Positions 32,017-43,569 of a stretch of DNA of 64,000 nucleotides are shown in pieces. The notes under the pieces are model-generated. The model ran no database searches and had not been told where the DNA came from. It worked only from the letters and a program-made list of their open reading frames with translations. Location of the stretch: contig BDDD01003330.1 in NCBI GenBank assembly GCA_001972305.1, positions 62,001 to 126,000 of the forward strand. The letters run 5' to 3'. The translations under genes were made by a program, and so were the position numbers. Source of the stretch: Cephalotus follicularis (lineage: Eukaryota > Streptophyta > Magnoliopsida > Oxalidales > Cephalotaceae). Every line of letters starts with the position of its first letter. Positions within the stretch are counted from its first letter, which is position 1.

Positions 32017-33524
32017 TGTAACACCCGGTATTTTTCCTGAATGTAATATTTCGATTTATGATGTAATCTTAAACTTGATTATATGAGTATGTTAAGTTTT
32101 TAAACTCAAAGGATGCTTGTAAACCCTATTTATGGACTTGGAAATGGAAAGTGTATGTCAAAGCTTGAAACGGCGCTGTTTTGGGATAAAGACATCGACG
32201 TCTTTGGAAAGACGTCGACGCCTATGAGGATTGAGGTACGCGCAAATGAATGAGCATGAACGTCGACTTTGGGAGAAGGCATCGACACCTTCTTACAAAA
32301 ATGGAAAATACATCGATGTCTAAGTAAAGACGTCGACGCCTTTGTAAAGAATGGCTGTCACGTTCTTCGCTGGCAGAGTAACATGCAGAGTGGGATCTTG
32401 GGGGCTTTACAGATGCCTCTTCAAGTGCATTGTGACGTGGTGATCGTGCTAGTGTGTTTCCAGGCATGCTCAGGACATGCCCTCACATGGAACATGCAAG
32501 GGATTACCACCCTCACATGCAACCTGCATAAGAAAGAAAGAAGAAGACAAGAGAAAATGCAAAAATCTGGAAAGTGGGAGAGAACACGAGTGTGCCTGTT
32601 AAATGACAGAAGAAAGATGTCGGGGGGAAGCTATCTGCATAAGAATAACCCTCCCCACTTATCTCTCTCATTTTAAAACACCAGAAGAAAGAAAAGAAAG
32701 GAAACAGTGAGTGTGAGAGCCACCATTGTTGAGCTTGGAGCTTGGAACCACTGGTGCAGCCGCGGGACGAACCTAGAGGAGCTGTTGGGACCTGTTTGGA
32801 AACGAAAAGAGGTGGAGTTTTCCAGTTCCTAACTTGGAACGATAAGGTAGGGGAAAGCCATACTGTAAATTCGAGTTTGATATCCATGCATGGTTTATGA
32901 TGTTGAATGTATAAAATGCATGATTCTTGAAATGATATTGTTACTGGATTGATGCCATGATATGCTAGATATGTTTCAAATATCTGCATGTTGGTTTCTT
33001 GCCTTGAAAACCCGTTATTATGCATGACTATGGGTTGTTAGGGCCACTGTTTGTTAAGTCGTGAGGTTGAAGACGACTACTGTTGGAAAAGACATCGACG
33101 CCTTTTAGTTAAACATCGACGTCTTTTGGGTTTTGCCTTGTTTCTGATTGGAAGGGATCGACGTCTATGGAAAGACATCGACGCCCTAGATTACCCGTCT
33201 GGATTTTGACGTGAAAGACGTCGCTGCCTAAGGTTCCTACCTTAACAAGTCGACGCCATCAACAATACGCTGTCGTTTTAGGGTTCCAGACCTTGAACGT
33301 CAACGCGTAAGAAACGGACATCGACGCCTTCTGTTGAAGAACGCGCTGACACTGAGACTTGGACATCGACGCCTGACGTGAAAGACATCGACGCCTTTTG
33401 GGAAAGACATCGACGTCTTTGTTACTGTTTGGGGTTTTCTTTATCTAATGATACGAAACGATCCCGATTCCTGTTAGGGTGCATTTGAGCATATGTATGC
33501 ATTGCATATGCACTGTTTACTGCC
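32017..33524 (+). repeat. Gyp-D 3' LTR, partial
   Basis: Matches the first 1.5 kb of 24744-27297 with few differences, including both palindrome arrays (about 32184-32345 and 33090-33425). It stops at ...CACTGTTTACTGCC next to the N, about 1.05 kb short. Confidence 0.93.
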
Positions 33525-33525
33525 N
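33525..33525. other. Ambiguous base N marking a probable collapsed gap
   Basis: The only N in the window. The Gyp-D 3' LTR ends mid-sequence on its left and Gyp-E RT resumes on its right. The missing LTR end, TSD copy and roughly 80 bp of Gyp-E RT (the FIDD stretch) should all be here. Confidence 0.9.
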
Positions 33526-34280
33526 TGAAAAACCTGATTCATAAGGTCCATGAAAACTGCCGGTGCATTCGTAAGCCCAAACGGCATCACCAGAAATTCA
33601 TAATGCCCATACCGTGTGCGGAAAGCGGTCTTAGGCACATCCTCATGTTTTATCCGCAACTGATGATATCCAGACCTCAAATCGATCTTAGAAAAATACT
33701 GTGCACCTTGGAGTTGATCAAATAGGTCATCAATCCTAGGCAAAGGGTATTTATTACGAACAGTGATCCGATTTAGTTCTCTGCAGTCAATACACAGCCT
33801 CATAGATCCGTCTTTCTTCTTCACAAACAAAACCGGAGCTCCCCACGGCGAAACACTCGACCGGATAAAACCCCGATCTAACAACTCTTGCAACTGCTCT
33901 TTCAGCTCTTGCAACTCAAGCGGTGCCATCCTATAAGGTGATTTAGATATAGGTGCCACCCCATGAATGAGTTCAATGGTAAACTCCACTTCCCGTTGCG
34001 GTGGCAAACCCGGTAACTCCTCCGAAAACACATCAGAAAACTCTCTAACCACAGGATAATCTTCAAGGCGAGGCTCAACCTTTGAGACATCCTTCACCAC
34101 AGCTAGAAACCCTTCGGTGCCCTTAGCTACTAACTTCTGAGCTTTCATAACAGATATGATCTTAACATCTTTCATAGGCCGTGAACCCTGATAAACAAAA
34201 TCAGGTCGATCCACTTCTCCGAACAGAACCCTCCGAGCATGACAATCAATCGTAACCCGATGGCGTTCCAACCAATCCAT
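33526..34280 (-). pseudogene. Gyp-E protease end and RT N-terminal part
   Basis: Open from MDWLERH (protease end) through the linker to [76 protein letters not shown], ending MDLMNQVF at the N. The following block with the catalytic Asp pair is not present. Confidence 0.9.
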
Positions 34281-34831
34281 CCCCAGAATAACATCGAATC
34301 ATACATATCCATAGGAAAAAGATCCGCATCACGAATCCGATCATCGAAAACAATAGGGCAAGCATAAAAACACTCAGATATCACAACAGATGTCCCCATA
34401 GGGGTAGAAAGAACCAAAGCAGGATCAAACAACTATGAAGGCATTCCAAGATGCCGAACAAAAGATCTCGCTACAATCAAGTGCGTCGATCCAGTATCAT
34501 ATAACACATAAGCTCTACGGTTACCAACAGAAATAAAACCCGAAACCGTACCTGGAGCATTAGCTGCCTAATGAGTCGTAATTGCAAAGACTCGGCTTCC
34601 AATGTTGCGCTGCCCAGCATTCGCACCATTACCCTTCCTTTCCTTAGCACGAGGATCTTGACAATCTTTCGCGAAGTGCCCCATCTATCCACACACAAAA
34701 CAGGCCCCACTGACTTTATAACAGGTACCCACTGGATGATACCTACCACAAGCATCACATCTAGCAATCTGAACATCGGGGTTACCCCCATCAGCTCTCT
34801 GTGTATTTTTCTGATCATTTCCTTGCTGACG
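34281..34831 (-). pseudogene. Gyp-E zinc knuckles and protease N-terminus (broken)
   Basis: Minus strand reads C-D-A-C-G-R-Y-H...C (CX2CX3HX4C) and C-F-V-C-G-stop-M-G-H...C at about 34650-34770, then protease Y-D-T-G-S-T-H near 34490 and LGMPS. Several stops and a frame change split it from gag and RT. Confidence 0.85.
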
Positions 34832-35737
34832 CTATTGATTACCATCTCTATTATGCTTATGATCTTTCTTATGTTGTTTACCTCCTCTGCCCCTGTTCCA
34901 CGAACAGCCTTGACCCTTGTTTTGCTGTCCAGAACATTGTTCATTCCTATACCGCTTTTTATCCCCTTCCTGACGTGCTGCTTGGAAATCCAATCTCTCC
35001 AATTCAATGTTTTTTGCGGCATTAGCAACTTCAGCTACATCCGCAAACTTGGAGTTTATCAACTTTCCCCGAAACTGGTAATGCAGCTTCCACTTGAACT
35101 TTTCAGCTTGCTCTGATGCTGACCCCGCCGTGGATCCAGCAAACTCGGCCAATCTAGTGAAACGGGCCAAGAACTCCAAAACCGTTTCTCCATCCTTCTG
35201 CCTGGTGTTAACAAATTCTCTAGCATAGGCCTCCTTATCAGCAGTGGAGAAATACTGCTGATAGAAGACATCCCGGAACCCAGACCACAACAGAGCATCT
35301 GCATAAACTTCACCCTTAAACGAATTCAGAGTATTCCACCACTTCTGAGCATCCCCTTCAAGTTTGTAAGCCGCCAACCTTACCTTCTGCTGATCATCAC
35401 ACCTAAGTACACTAAAGATCTTCTCCATGTGTGCTATCCAGTGTTCAGCTTCCACAGGTGTGACAACCGAACTGAAAGACTGCGGCCTCTGTTTCTGAAA
35501 CTGCTCAAGCCGAACATGAGTAGGTGTGTCATGCCTATCGCCAATTTCCATACCCACCATAACATCTGCCGGAGCATTCTCCTCAACAACTTGTTCCTGA
35601 TTATGTTGTTGCATAACATGATTCACTTCCTGAGCAACTGCCTGATGAACCAACTCTTCCACAGAAGGCTCATCTCCGACTTCATTTCGAGCCCCAGCTG
35701 GTGCAGTTCTCTGAGGAGTGTTTCTTGTGCTTACCAT
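34832..35737 (-). CDS. gag: Gyp-E gag
   Basis: 301-codon ORF starting MVSTRNTPQR with the chromovirus gag core: FSSVVTPVEAEHWIAHMEKIF, KVRLAAYKLEGDAQKWW, FYQQYF, and KDGETVLEFLARF. A basic RNA-binding tail (QEGDKKRYRNEQ, RGGKQHKKDHKH) leads to the knuckles, which are lost to a stop at 34832. It starts 155 bp downstream of the primer site. It forms the capsid lattice in intact relatives. Confidence 0.88.
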   Translation of the reverse strand: MVSTRNTPQRTAPAGARNEVGDEPSVEELVHQAVAQEVNHVMQQHNQEQVVEENAPADVMVGMEIGDRHDTPTHVRLEQFQKQRPQSFSSVVTPVEAEHWIAHMEKIFSVLRCDDQQKVRLAAYKLEGDAQKWWNTLNSFKGEVYADALLWSGFRDVFYQQYFSTADKEAYAREFVNTRQKDGETVLEFLARFTRLAEFAGSTAGSASEQAEKFKWKLHYQFRGKLINSKFADVAEVANAAKNIELERLDFQAARQEGDKKRYRNEQCSGQQNKGQGCSWNRGRGGKQHKKDHKHNRDGNQ

Positions 35738-35891
35738 CTACGAAGGGAACCGAAACACGAGATATCAAACCGACACACAAAAAATCAAAACAGAAAGCAT
35801 ATCAAATAGGCCGAAACATAACAGTCCTAACCCAAGTCTACGCAAGCTCATTGGTCAAACCTAGTTAGGTATTCTAAGGAACAAAGCCTAT

Positions 35892-35903
35892 TCTCTGATA
35901 CCA
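35892..35903 (-). other. Gyp-E primer-binding site (tRNA-iMet type)
   Basis: Minus strand TGGTATCAGAGA, five bases inside the 5' LTR. Confidence 0.9.
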
Positions 35904-35908
35904 TAAAC

Positions 35909-38544
35909 TGTAACACCCCCGAGCTGTGGGAGTCACCACAGGTGCATAAACCAAAACTTAACATAACTTGACACACTAGAAAAGTTCGACTTTATTAAAA
36001 TACGTGATGGTTTAAAGCATAACCAATAACATACTAAAACTGATCATAACTGAAACTTATTCATAATCCCAAAAGTCATAAACTGAAATAACATATTGTT
36101 TATTAAACAGGTCCACTATGACCATATAACCACCAAGGCATCTGCTCCTAGATGATCCTCAGACATAAGGGAGTCACACTCATCACACATTGCCCCTTTG
36201 CTCCTGATAACCTGTCACATGGAAACAAAAACGCGGCTGAGCAAACCTCAGTACGGATATAGAATATAAAACAGTAAATGATATTTTAAAGCAAGAAGAT
36301 TTCAAAAGTACTTTAAAGCAGAAATCTTAAGCAATAAAATAATTTAAAACATACTTTGTAAATGCCCACGACAAAACATATAAACCAAGTTCATAACTTT
36401 GAAACATAAAGTGTACCTTTCCAAAACATAGGTTCCATAACTGAGCACCAAATCCCATAACATATCAGAAACACATAGTAGCAAGGGGTTCGCGACACCC
36501 ACATTGCCAATGGAATTGCAGTGTACGGCACTACACATACAATCTCCATATCCCAAAACATATAACTAGCATCGATCCATACGCCTCTATCACAAATCCT
36601 ATCAAAGGATATCCCAGAGAGACGCCGTAAACTAATCACACCGTTACGGAAAGTGTCATACTCCCGTGTCAGGCTCATAGCATGCCTATGGTACCCCCAT
36701 AGGTGGTTATAAAAGCTCAGTATTTCACCATTTCAAAACTTTGATTTCATCAAATCAATTTAAATCACGTAGAAAGGTTTCCCAAAACATAATCATAAAT
36801 CATTCTCAAACGATATAGTTTCATATAACGTATACTTTCATAATCAAAATTGCAAGTCTTTTATTTTCACAATAAAGAGACATTTGCATAGCATAACATA
36901 ACAAAATTTATTAAGCCAGAAAATATATTCAACAAAATATTAACTGACTTTATTTCAAAATCCAAACATAACGGAGTTCATAATCTGAAAAGGAACATAT
37001 ACATAAAACTGAATTTATTTCAAATAAACCAGATGTCCAAAAAGAAATAATTATCCATTAATCTCATTAAAACAAAATAGCTTCCATTCAGATAAAACCA
37101 AAATAAGGAATCTGTATTTATTTTCAAAACAGAACTGAATCAGTAAGAGTGTATCAAGGAACGAAAATCTGTACTTTAATCATAAAGGTGAAACGAGACA
37201 GTTCCAATAAAATCAGATAGCCAAAGAGCAGAAAATTCGTACCTTAGCAGGTCAAAAATCTAAACAACTAGAATATCAAACAAAAGCACTCTATAAGTAT
37301 CCTCAACTCCACCACTGATGATATCAATACCTAAACATATGAGTCAAAACATCACATAACATAAAAAGATCAAAACATCAAAACTGCCATAAAGCGTCGA
37401 CAGTTTGTTCTTAGGCGTTGACGGTTTAGTTGCACAAAAGGACAAAGCGTCAAGCCAAGAGTAGACTGACCAAAGCACAAAACAGTACAAAGCGGCGACG
37501 CTTAGAACGAAAGCGTCAACGATTTGCGTCAGACACAGATTACCAATTGCAGAAAATTGTTTGCAAAACATGAGTAAATCCGATTTTTAAGAATCAATGA
37601 GCACAAACAATAATATGCAGGTTCTGTGACATGTTATACCAATTCAAAATGCCAGTATATACTATCTTAGTGCATGATCAAAAGTAAAACAAAGGTATGG
37701 AAATCTTGAATTAAAATTTCTGGTTTAGAACAGTTTGTAAATCACGCACTATAATCCGAATTTTTCTGTATAAATCCTAGAATCAGTGTGATATATATAT
37801 ATATATATACATACGTCAATAGCATGATTTCTTTGTTTTAAAGGATCAACATTACAAGTTATGCATAAAACCCATGAATAAACATACAGCAGAAATTTAG
37901 TTTCAACGGGCTTCTAAAATCATGCTCGAAATCAATTTATAGTTAGTTTTAATACAAATTAAAGGAAGATACAGAAACTATATAGTACAAACTACAACTT
38001 TCGTTTAGAAATTACCTTCAAAAGACGTCGAAATGATGCAGAGAAAAGGTGCTTAAGTCGCTGTATTGGTTTGTAAAAAATGCAGAAATGGTTTAAGTTT
38101 TTAAAAACAATTTTGTCTGGTTAAATGCGAAGATCCATGTTTTTAATTGTCAAAATCGGTATTTTAAGACATTACCGTACTAACCAAAACGCGTCAGATA
38201 CATAAGGAAATCGGATAGCCAGAAAAAGGAAAGAATCCAACATTCCAAAAACACTGTCACCGTCCAAAACAATTTAGGAAGACGACTAAAGCGTCGACTG
38301 TTTACTTAAAGCGTCGATGGTTAAGCACTCAAATACAAAACGCGTCGAGGTCACACGTTTACGCGTCGACGTGCCACACAGCAGACAAAGCGTCGGCGGT
38401 TCTAATAAGAGCGTCGGTGCTTTGTGCCCAGAAAACAAAATAAAATAAATTCAAACAAAAAATCTAAGCGTTCACAAACCATAGCATATATCAAAAGGTA
38501 TAAACCCAACATAAAACATGTAAGCATAGGAACGGGATATTACA
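35909..38544 (-). repeat. Gyp-E 5' LTR
   Basis: 2636 bp, TGTAACACCCCCGAG...GGGATATTACA. Arrays of AAAGCGTCGACTGTT/GCGTCGGCGG units at about 37390-37530 and 38281-38418, i.e. about 125-265 and 1010-1150 bp from its start in element sense. It contains an (AT)n run at 37790-37809, right where the 3' LTR copy rejoins after its 1238-bp deletion. Confidence 0.93.
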
Positions 38545-39091
38545 TTTGTGGTACACCAATGTCCATCACATCCATCTCAGAAATGGTGGGTCTGTCCAGA
38601 TAGCCTACTAGCACGGTCTGATTTTTCTTCAGTTCCTCTACTGTAGCTAGTTTTGACAACTGGTCTGCTCTGGCATTCTCTGCCCTGAGCACCTTCAAAA
38701 CTCTGAACACTTGAAAAGCCAACTTCAAACTCTGAACATGTGCTAAGTATTTAGCAATAGAGTCTTTTCTGGCTTCATACTCTCCACTCACCAGACTAAC
38801 CACTAGCTGAGAATTACTAAAGGCTTCGATTTTTTGGACCTCTAAGTGCTTTGCGATTGTCAGTCCGGTGATCAGAGCTTCCCATTCTGCTTCATTGTTC
38901 ATGGCTTTGAATCCAAATCTTAGAGAGTACTCCAAGGTCCACCAATCTGGACTAGTTAGCACCAAACCTGCTCCACTTCTGGATACACAGGATGAGCCAT
39001 AGACAGAAAGCTTCCATAATCCCCTCTCGTTGTCAGAGGGGTCCTCCTCCATACACCCCGTAGGTGCATTATCTCCTACAAAGTCAGCCAA
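38545..39091 (-). pseudogene. Tat-T archaeal-type RNase H
   Basis: Tat-lineage second RNase H: LSVYGSSC, GAGLVLTSPD, NNEAEWEALITGL, FSNSQLVVSLVSGEYEARKD, YLAHVQSL, ENARADQLSKLA. Compared with the usual VDGSSN and SDSQLV, two catalytic Asp positions read Tyr and Asn; the Glu of NNEAE and the last Asp remain. The reading passes into integrase at 9947 when Gyp-E is removed. It is in a different frame from the preceding RNase H. Confidence 0.85.
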
Positions 39092-39627
39092 GACATGTGA
39101 TTGTGTGGCTTTACTACAAAGTCAACAGACCACTTGACTAATATGCTTGAGGTGTCCAGCTTTGCTAGAACTTGTCTAAGTGGCTTGTTGGTCAAAACCT
39201 TGATTATGTGGGCTTGAAAATACGGTCTTAATTTTCTCACCGCTATGATTAGAGCATAAGTATACTTCTCTATCTTTGGATACCTCCCCTCAGTATCATT
39301 CAAGGCCTTGCTCACATAATCTACTAGCCTTTGAACTTTATCGTCTTCCCTGACTAGCACTGTACTCACCGCGCCTTGTGTTGCCGCAAGGTACAAATAC
39401 AAGTCTTCCACAACTCTTGGTTTTGATATAAGAGGAGGGGAAGCTGGGTATTCCTTCAATTTTTTGAAGGTTGCTTGACATTCTTCATACCAAAGAAACC
39501 CCTTGGGATCCCTTAACACCTTGAAGAAGGGAAGACACTTCTCTGCTGACTTGGAAATGAATCTGCTCAAAGCTGCAATTCTGCCATTCAATCTTTGCAT
39601 GTCCCTGATAGATTGGGGAGGCCTCAT
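39076..39627 (-). pseudogene. Tat-T RT connection and RNase H
   Basis: In frame with RT after one stop (TAA at 39661-39663): MRPPQSIRDMQRLNGRIAAL, LPFFKVLR, LYLYLAATQGAVSTVLV, YPKIEKYTYALI, RPYFQAH. A frameshift at about 39090 separates it from the archaeal-type RNase H. Confidence 0.88.
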
Positions 39628-39660
39628 GCACTGGATCTCTGAAATCTTCTCTGGGTTGGC

Positions 39661-40365
39661 TTATATTCCTCTGCTCGAAACCATAAACCCAAGAAACTTA
39701 CCAAAAGTAACCCCAAAAGTACACTTGGAAGGATTGAGACGCATTTTGTATTTCCTCAGTACCTCAAAAGTCTCCTCCAAGTCTTTAATGTGAGGGCTGC
39801 TTGTTGGCGTCTTGACGAGCATATCGTCAATATATACCTCTATATTCCTCCTTATCTTAGGCTCAAAAATTTTATTGACCGATCGTTGGTAGGTCGCCCC
39901 AACATTTTTTAATCCGAAGGGCATCACTTTGTAGAAATACATGCCCCTGTCTGTAATGAAAGTTGTCTTGTTCTCGTCTAGCATATATATGGGGATCTGA
40001 TTATAACCCGAGTATGCATCCAAGAAGCTTAACATTCTGTAGCCAGAGGTTGCATCCACCAATTGATCAATCTTTGGGAGGGGGAAGTGGTCTTTTGGAC
40101 AAGCTTTTTTGAGGTCTGTAAAGTCTATGCACATCCTCCACTTGCCATTAGCTTTCTTGACTAAGACCGGGATCGCCAGCCAGTCAGAATACTGCATTTC
40201 CTTGATAAACCTCGCTTGTAATAGCTTACTCACATCATCAAATATCACTTGTTTCCTTTTGGGCAGGAAGTTTCTTTTCTTTTGCTTGGTCGGAGGCCTC
40301 ATTGGATCTACACTCAATGCACCATCACCTCTGGACTGATTCCAGGGACCTCCTCTGCCTACCAA
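39661..40365 (-). pseudogene. Tat-T reverse transcriptase
   Basis: 235 open codons: LVKKANGKWRMCIDFTDLKKACPKD, YSGYNQIP, KTTFITDRGMYFYKVMPFGLKN, catalytic V-Y-I-D-D-M-L-V-K, and KCTFGV..GKFLG. The catalytic Asp pair is present. It ends at TAA where GIEANPEK is expected. It is out of frame with protease upstream. Confidence 0.92.
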
Positions 40366-40576
40366 GCAAATACTTCTCTGTTATTTTTGATGAACGTTAT
40401 TAGTTCCTATTTCTCCACCTCTCAAAGTTGTGAACCAACTTGGAACACTTTTTCAGCATTGCCTTCCTCTAAAGGAGCCTGCACAACATCTTCCACAGGC
40501 TGTGGACGCTCGGGTTCCACTTCTCCTCTGAGATTCGCGTTAGCTATGGGAAGGGCCTTTTCTATACCCTTGTCCA

Positions 40577-41025
40577 TTATGGAACTTTTATAACACTACC
40601 TTGCACCTGTTGGTCTCCTTGAACTTCTCCCACACCAATCCGAGTAGGGAACTTCATCAATAAGTGCCTTGTCGACACTATTGCTTCCATCAAGTTTAAT
40701 CCTGGACGCCCGACTATAGCGTTGTACGGGTTTGGTGTATCAACCACCAAGAAAGTCATTTGTATCTAGGTTTGGTGTGGGGTCGTGCCTGTAACCACTA
40801 ACAAGTCGATGGACCTCAGAGGATGGACCATCTCTCCTGCGAAGCCGACCAGGGGAGTTTTCACTGGCCTTAGTTGGTCGGCCGGTATCCTTAATTGGTT
40901 AAATGCATGTTCATAAAGGATATCCACCGAGCTCCCACTATCAATGAGGATCCTCTTCATGGTAAATAGTTCTACTTGAAGAGTCACCACCAATGGATCA
41001 TCGTAAGGGAGACGTACTCCCTCAT
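40577..41025 (-). pseudogene. Tat-T protease, C-terminal part
   Basis: L-I-D-S-G-S-S-V-D active site, RPVKTPLVGFAGE, then a TAG and [36 protein letters not shown]. Gyp-F cuts it at 41026. Removing Gyp-F joins VVTLQVELF to ISFFEADYEGVRLPYDDP from 43570 on, as in Tat-J. Confidence 0.9.
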
Positions 41026-43569
41026 TGTCATACCCCGCCCTTCCATTCCATTACAGACAAGCATATATGGTGATATCAGAAAAATAAATATAATATTCCA
41101 CCATTCCATTCAACAATTCAAATAATATAAGCGGAAGCATTCAAGAAGCCGGAATATAAAATACAAGTCATCCGCACGCAACCCATACTACGTTCAGGTA
41201 CAATCCAACAAATTATCCTTTTACATAAGGAAGTAAGACAACATCACGGGGTATGAACTGTTCATTACAATGCAGTACATCATAAAAATAACAACCTTAC
41301 GATAGAAAAGCAACTCTCCAAAGCTCCAACAGCACCTCCCGTACGTCTTCGCTTAATCTGAAATTGTAAGGGTTAGCCGTTGTCCTCACTTGTCTAAGTA
41401 GGAAGATAATGCATGCTAAGGAATATATGAATGCAACATGTATGACATTTTATATTAAAATAACATTTAAGTATTCCAATATATAAGCAACCATGCCAAG
41501 TGGCCATAGACAATACAATGCAAGAATACCGCACAAGGGTACAATCAATTCATACTGTGGTTTGGGTGTCATATGTCGCTACCTCCTAGCACAAACTGCG
41601 AACTACCTATCTATCACCCTACACTCCGAAGATCATAGATCAGGTAACAGTTACTGTCGGCGTTAGCAGACAGTTTAACAAATAAGATATGCAAGGTAGA
41701 TAAGTTTGGGTGATACTCTAGCCAACTCCTGGCACCTAGGATCCCCACCGTAGTCAGTGACCTCTGCCATCACTCGACTAACGGCATTAAGCATAGACAA
41801 ACAATTCAATCAATTCAGTAGAAATATTACATATATCAATAGTATGCAATAAAAAAGTTGTTTTCTTTAGAAACATTTAACAATTCATTGATCGTACATC
41901 TCATGGGAGGAAAACAATGTCAATACAGTAGTGGTTCCCAGTTGGGGAACAAAATAGTAGGTACCTCTCATAGGAGGAGAACAGTAAATCATTGGCAATA
42001 AATTTCAGTTAAAACCATTAGTAAAACCCATATCCGTGCTTATAGCACTTAGTTTGGTTTAATCATTGAAGATAGGTGATAATAGTGTTGAAGAACACTT
42101 AGACAGTATATACGAATTAAGACAGTAGTATATACAGCAAACAGTGAAGTACAATAGCAATTCAAGACATTCAATGAGGTAATTAGCATACCATAGTCAT
42201 TCATGTGCCACTCACACAAGGGGTGGATACTTGTTTAGTTTCTGAAATGTAATTGTATATAAGGCCAGGATTGATTGTTCTAATCACCCATATGGAGGCC
42301 AAGTTAATTACATTAAAATTAAGGCCCAAACAGGACCTATATCAGAATTTTAACCCAGGACGGTCGGCTGTTCTCAAGAACAGTCGGTTGTTTTGATTGA
42401 GTAGTTGACTGTTTTCTCTTAACAGTCGACTGGATAGATTGAGTAGTCGACTGCCATGAAGAATAGTCCACTGCTTTGCCCAGAAAATGAAGGCAGTAAC
42501 AGGTTGTACATTTCAATGCCTAATACAAAACCAATCAGTGCATGCAATCAAGTAGAAAATAACCATACATGATATGCATACTCATATCTTCCAAAATATG
42601 TCATTACCCCTACCTCAAACGCTATACCAAGATCAACTGGGATTGATCTCTCTCTTTTAGTTTCCAAGCCTTTTCACCAACCAATCTTCCAAAATCCAGT
42701 AATTATTTATCTTTGCATGTTACAGAAGATGTATATATGTATAGTCAGTATACACATACCCAAAGACAACTATAACAACAACTATAATCGAATCACAGGC
42801 TTATCAACAATTCCTTAACTCCACTTTCACATTTAACCACTTCCATTACAATTTCTATCTCCAATTTTCAGCTCATTACGGGTGATCATGTTTAATCAGT
42901 GGTTATAGTACGAATGTGAGACTATTTAACTATAACTTTATACTAACAGAGCTTGGAGCTTACCAGGAAATCCAAGCTTCAAGTCCTCCTTTGCACTCTA
43001 ATCCTTCAACATGCATCCACTTGCCAACAACTACTGTCCAGAGTTTCCTTCTCTCTCAAGTGTTTTCAACATTCACACTCTAATCTAACAGCTGATATAA
43101 AGGCTTAGGATCTTTAGAATTCGCCAGATTCTCATTAACTCGACCTTCTCTTTTCTCTTTCTCACATGTTCACTCCTCTCTCATTTTCTATCTTTTTCTC
43201 ACAACTCTGCTGTGATTGCAGGTTTCAGGTCTACAGAGTACATGCAGGGCACTCCTTTTTTCATGTGAGGGCAGCTGTTGGCTTCACATAACACCTGTCC
43301 AACATGCCTTGCCTCTGCCCTGCCTCATATGCATGCGCAGACACCTATTCTGTACCATTCCAGTCGACTGTCACACCACGCATCAGCCAGTCGACTGCTC
43401 CCCTGTGGCAGTCGGCTGTCGATGGCTGCTTTTGGTTATTTTAGGTCCATTTGTTCAATTAAATTAACAACCACAATCCGTATAATAATTGGACAATTAA
43501 TCTCAATCAAAATGCATATTTTATTTAAAATTGGAGCAATATATATTAATTGAAATTACGGTTTTTACA
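41026..43569 (-). mobile_element. Gyp-F: solo Gypsy LTR in Tat-T protease
   Basis: TGTCATACCCCG...GGTTTTTACA with perfect TSD CTCAT (41021-41025 and 43570-43574). No internal region. It is homologous to the Gyp-I and Gyp-K LTRs (start CCGTAATTTCAATTAAT on the minus strand; AATCTGAAATTGTA block near the other end). CAGTCGACTG arrays at about 42362-42475 and 43360-43425. Small ORFs inside are chance. Confidence 0.92.

Larger units (their letters stand above)
24744..33524 (+). mobile_element. Gyp-D: Tekay-type Ty3/Gypsy chromovirus, nearly intact
   Basis: Inserted in Gyp-E RT. The 5' LTR is 24744-27297, primer site 27302-27313, one polyprotein frame 27409-31971, polypurine tract about 32006-32016, and 3' LTR 32017-33524 cut by an N at 33525. 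The chromodomain, 2.5-kb LTR and the conserved TTTCGAGGACGAAATTT block before the 3' LTR place it in Tekay/Del. The missing last 1 kb of the 3' LTR coincides with the N and is probably an assembly gap. Confidence 0.93.
9948..38544 (-). mobile_element. Gyp-E: Tekay-type Ty3/Gypsy chromovirus, host of two nested insertions
   Basis: The 5' LTR is at 35909-38544 and the 3' LTR starts at 9948 (TGTAACACCCCCGAG in both). Flanks CTTGT (9943-9947) and TTTGT (38545-38549) are a near-perfect TSD. The internal region on the minus strand is primer site, gag, two knuckles, protease and RT (35908-33526), then after Gyp-D the rest of RT, RNase H and integrase (24743-about 22670). Cop-B occupies its 3' LTR and replaced the LTR end and the pol tail. 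It inserted into Tat-T pol between archaeal-type RNase H and integrase. Confidence 0.9.

Noticed and set aside
34571-35116. 181-aa hydrophobic plus-strand ORF suggestive of a membrane protein
   Set aside because: Antisense to the Gyp-E gag/knuckle/protease coding; its hydrophobicity comes from the complement of a basic, Gln-rich tail.
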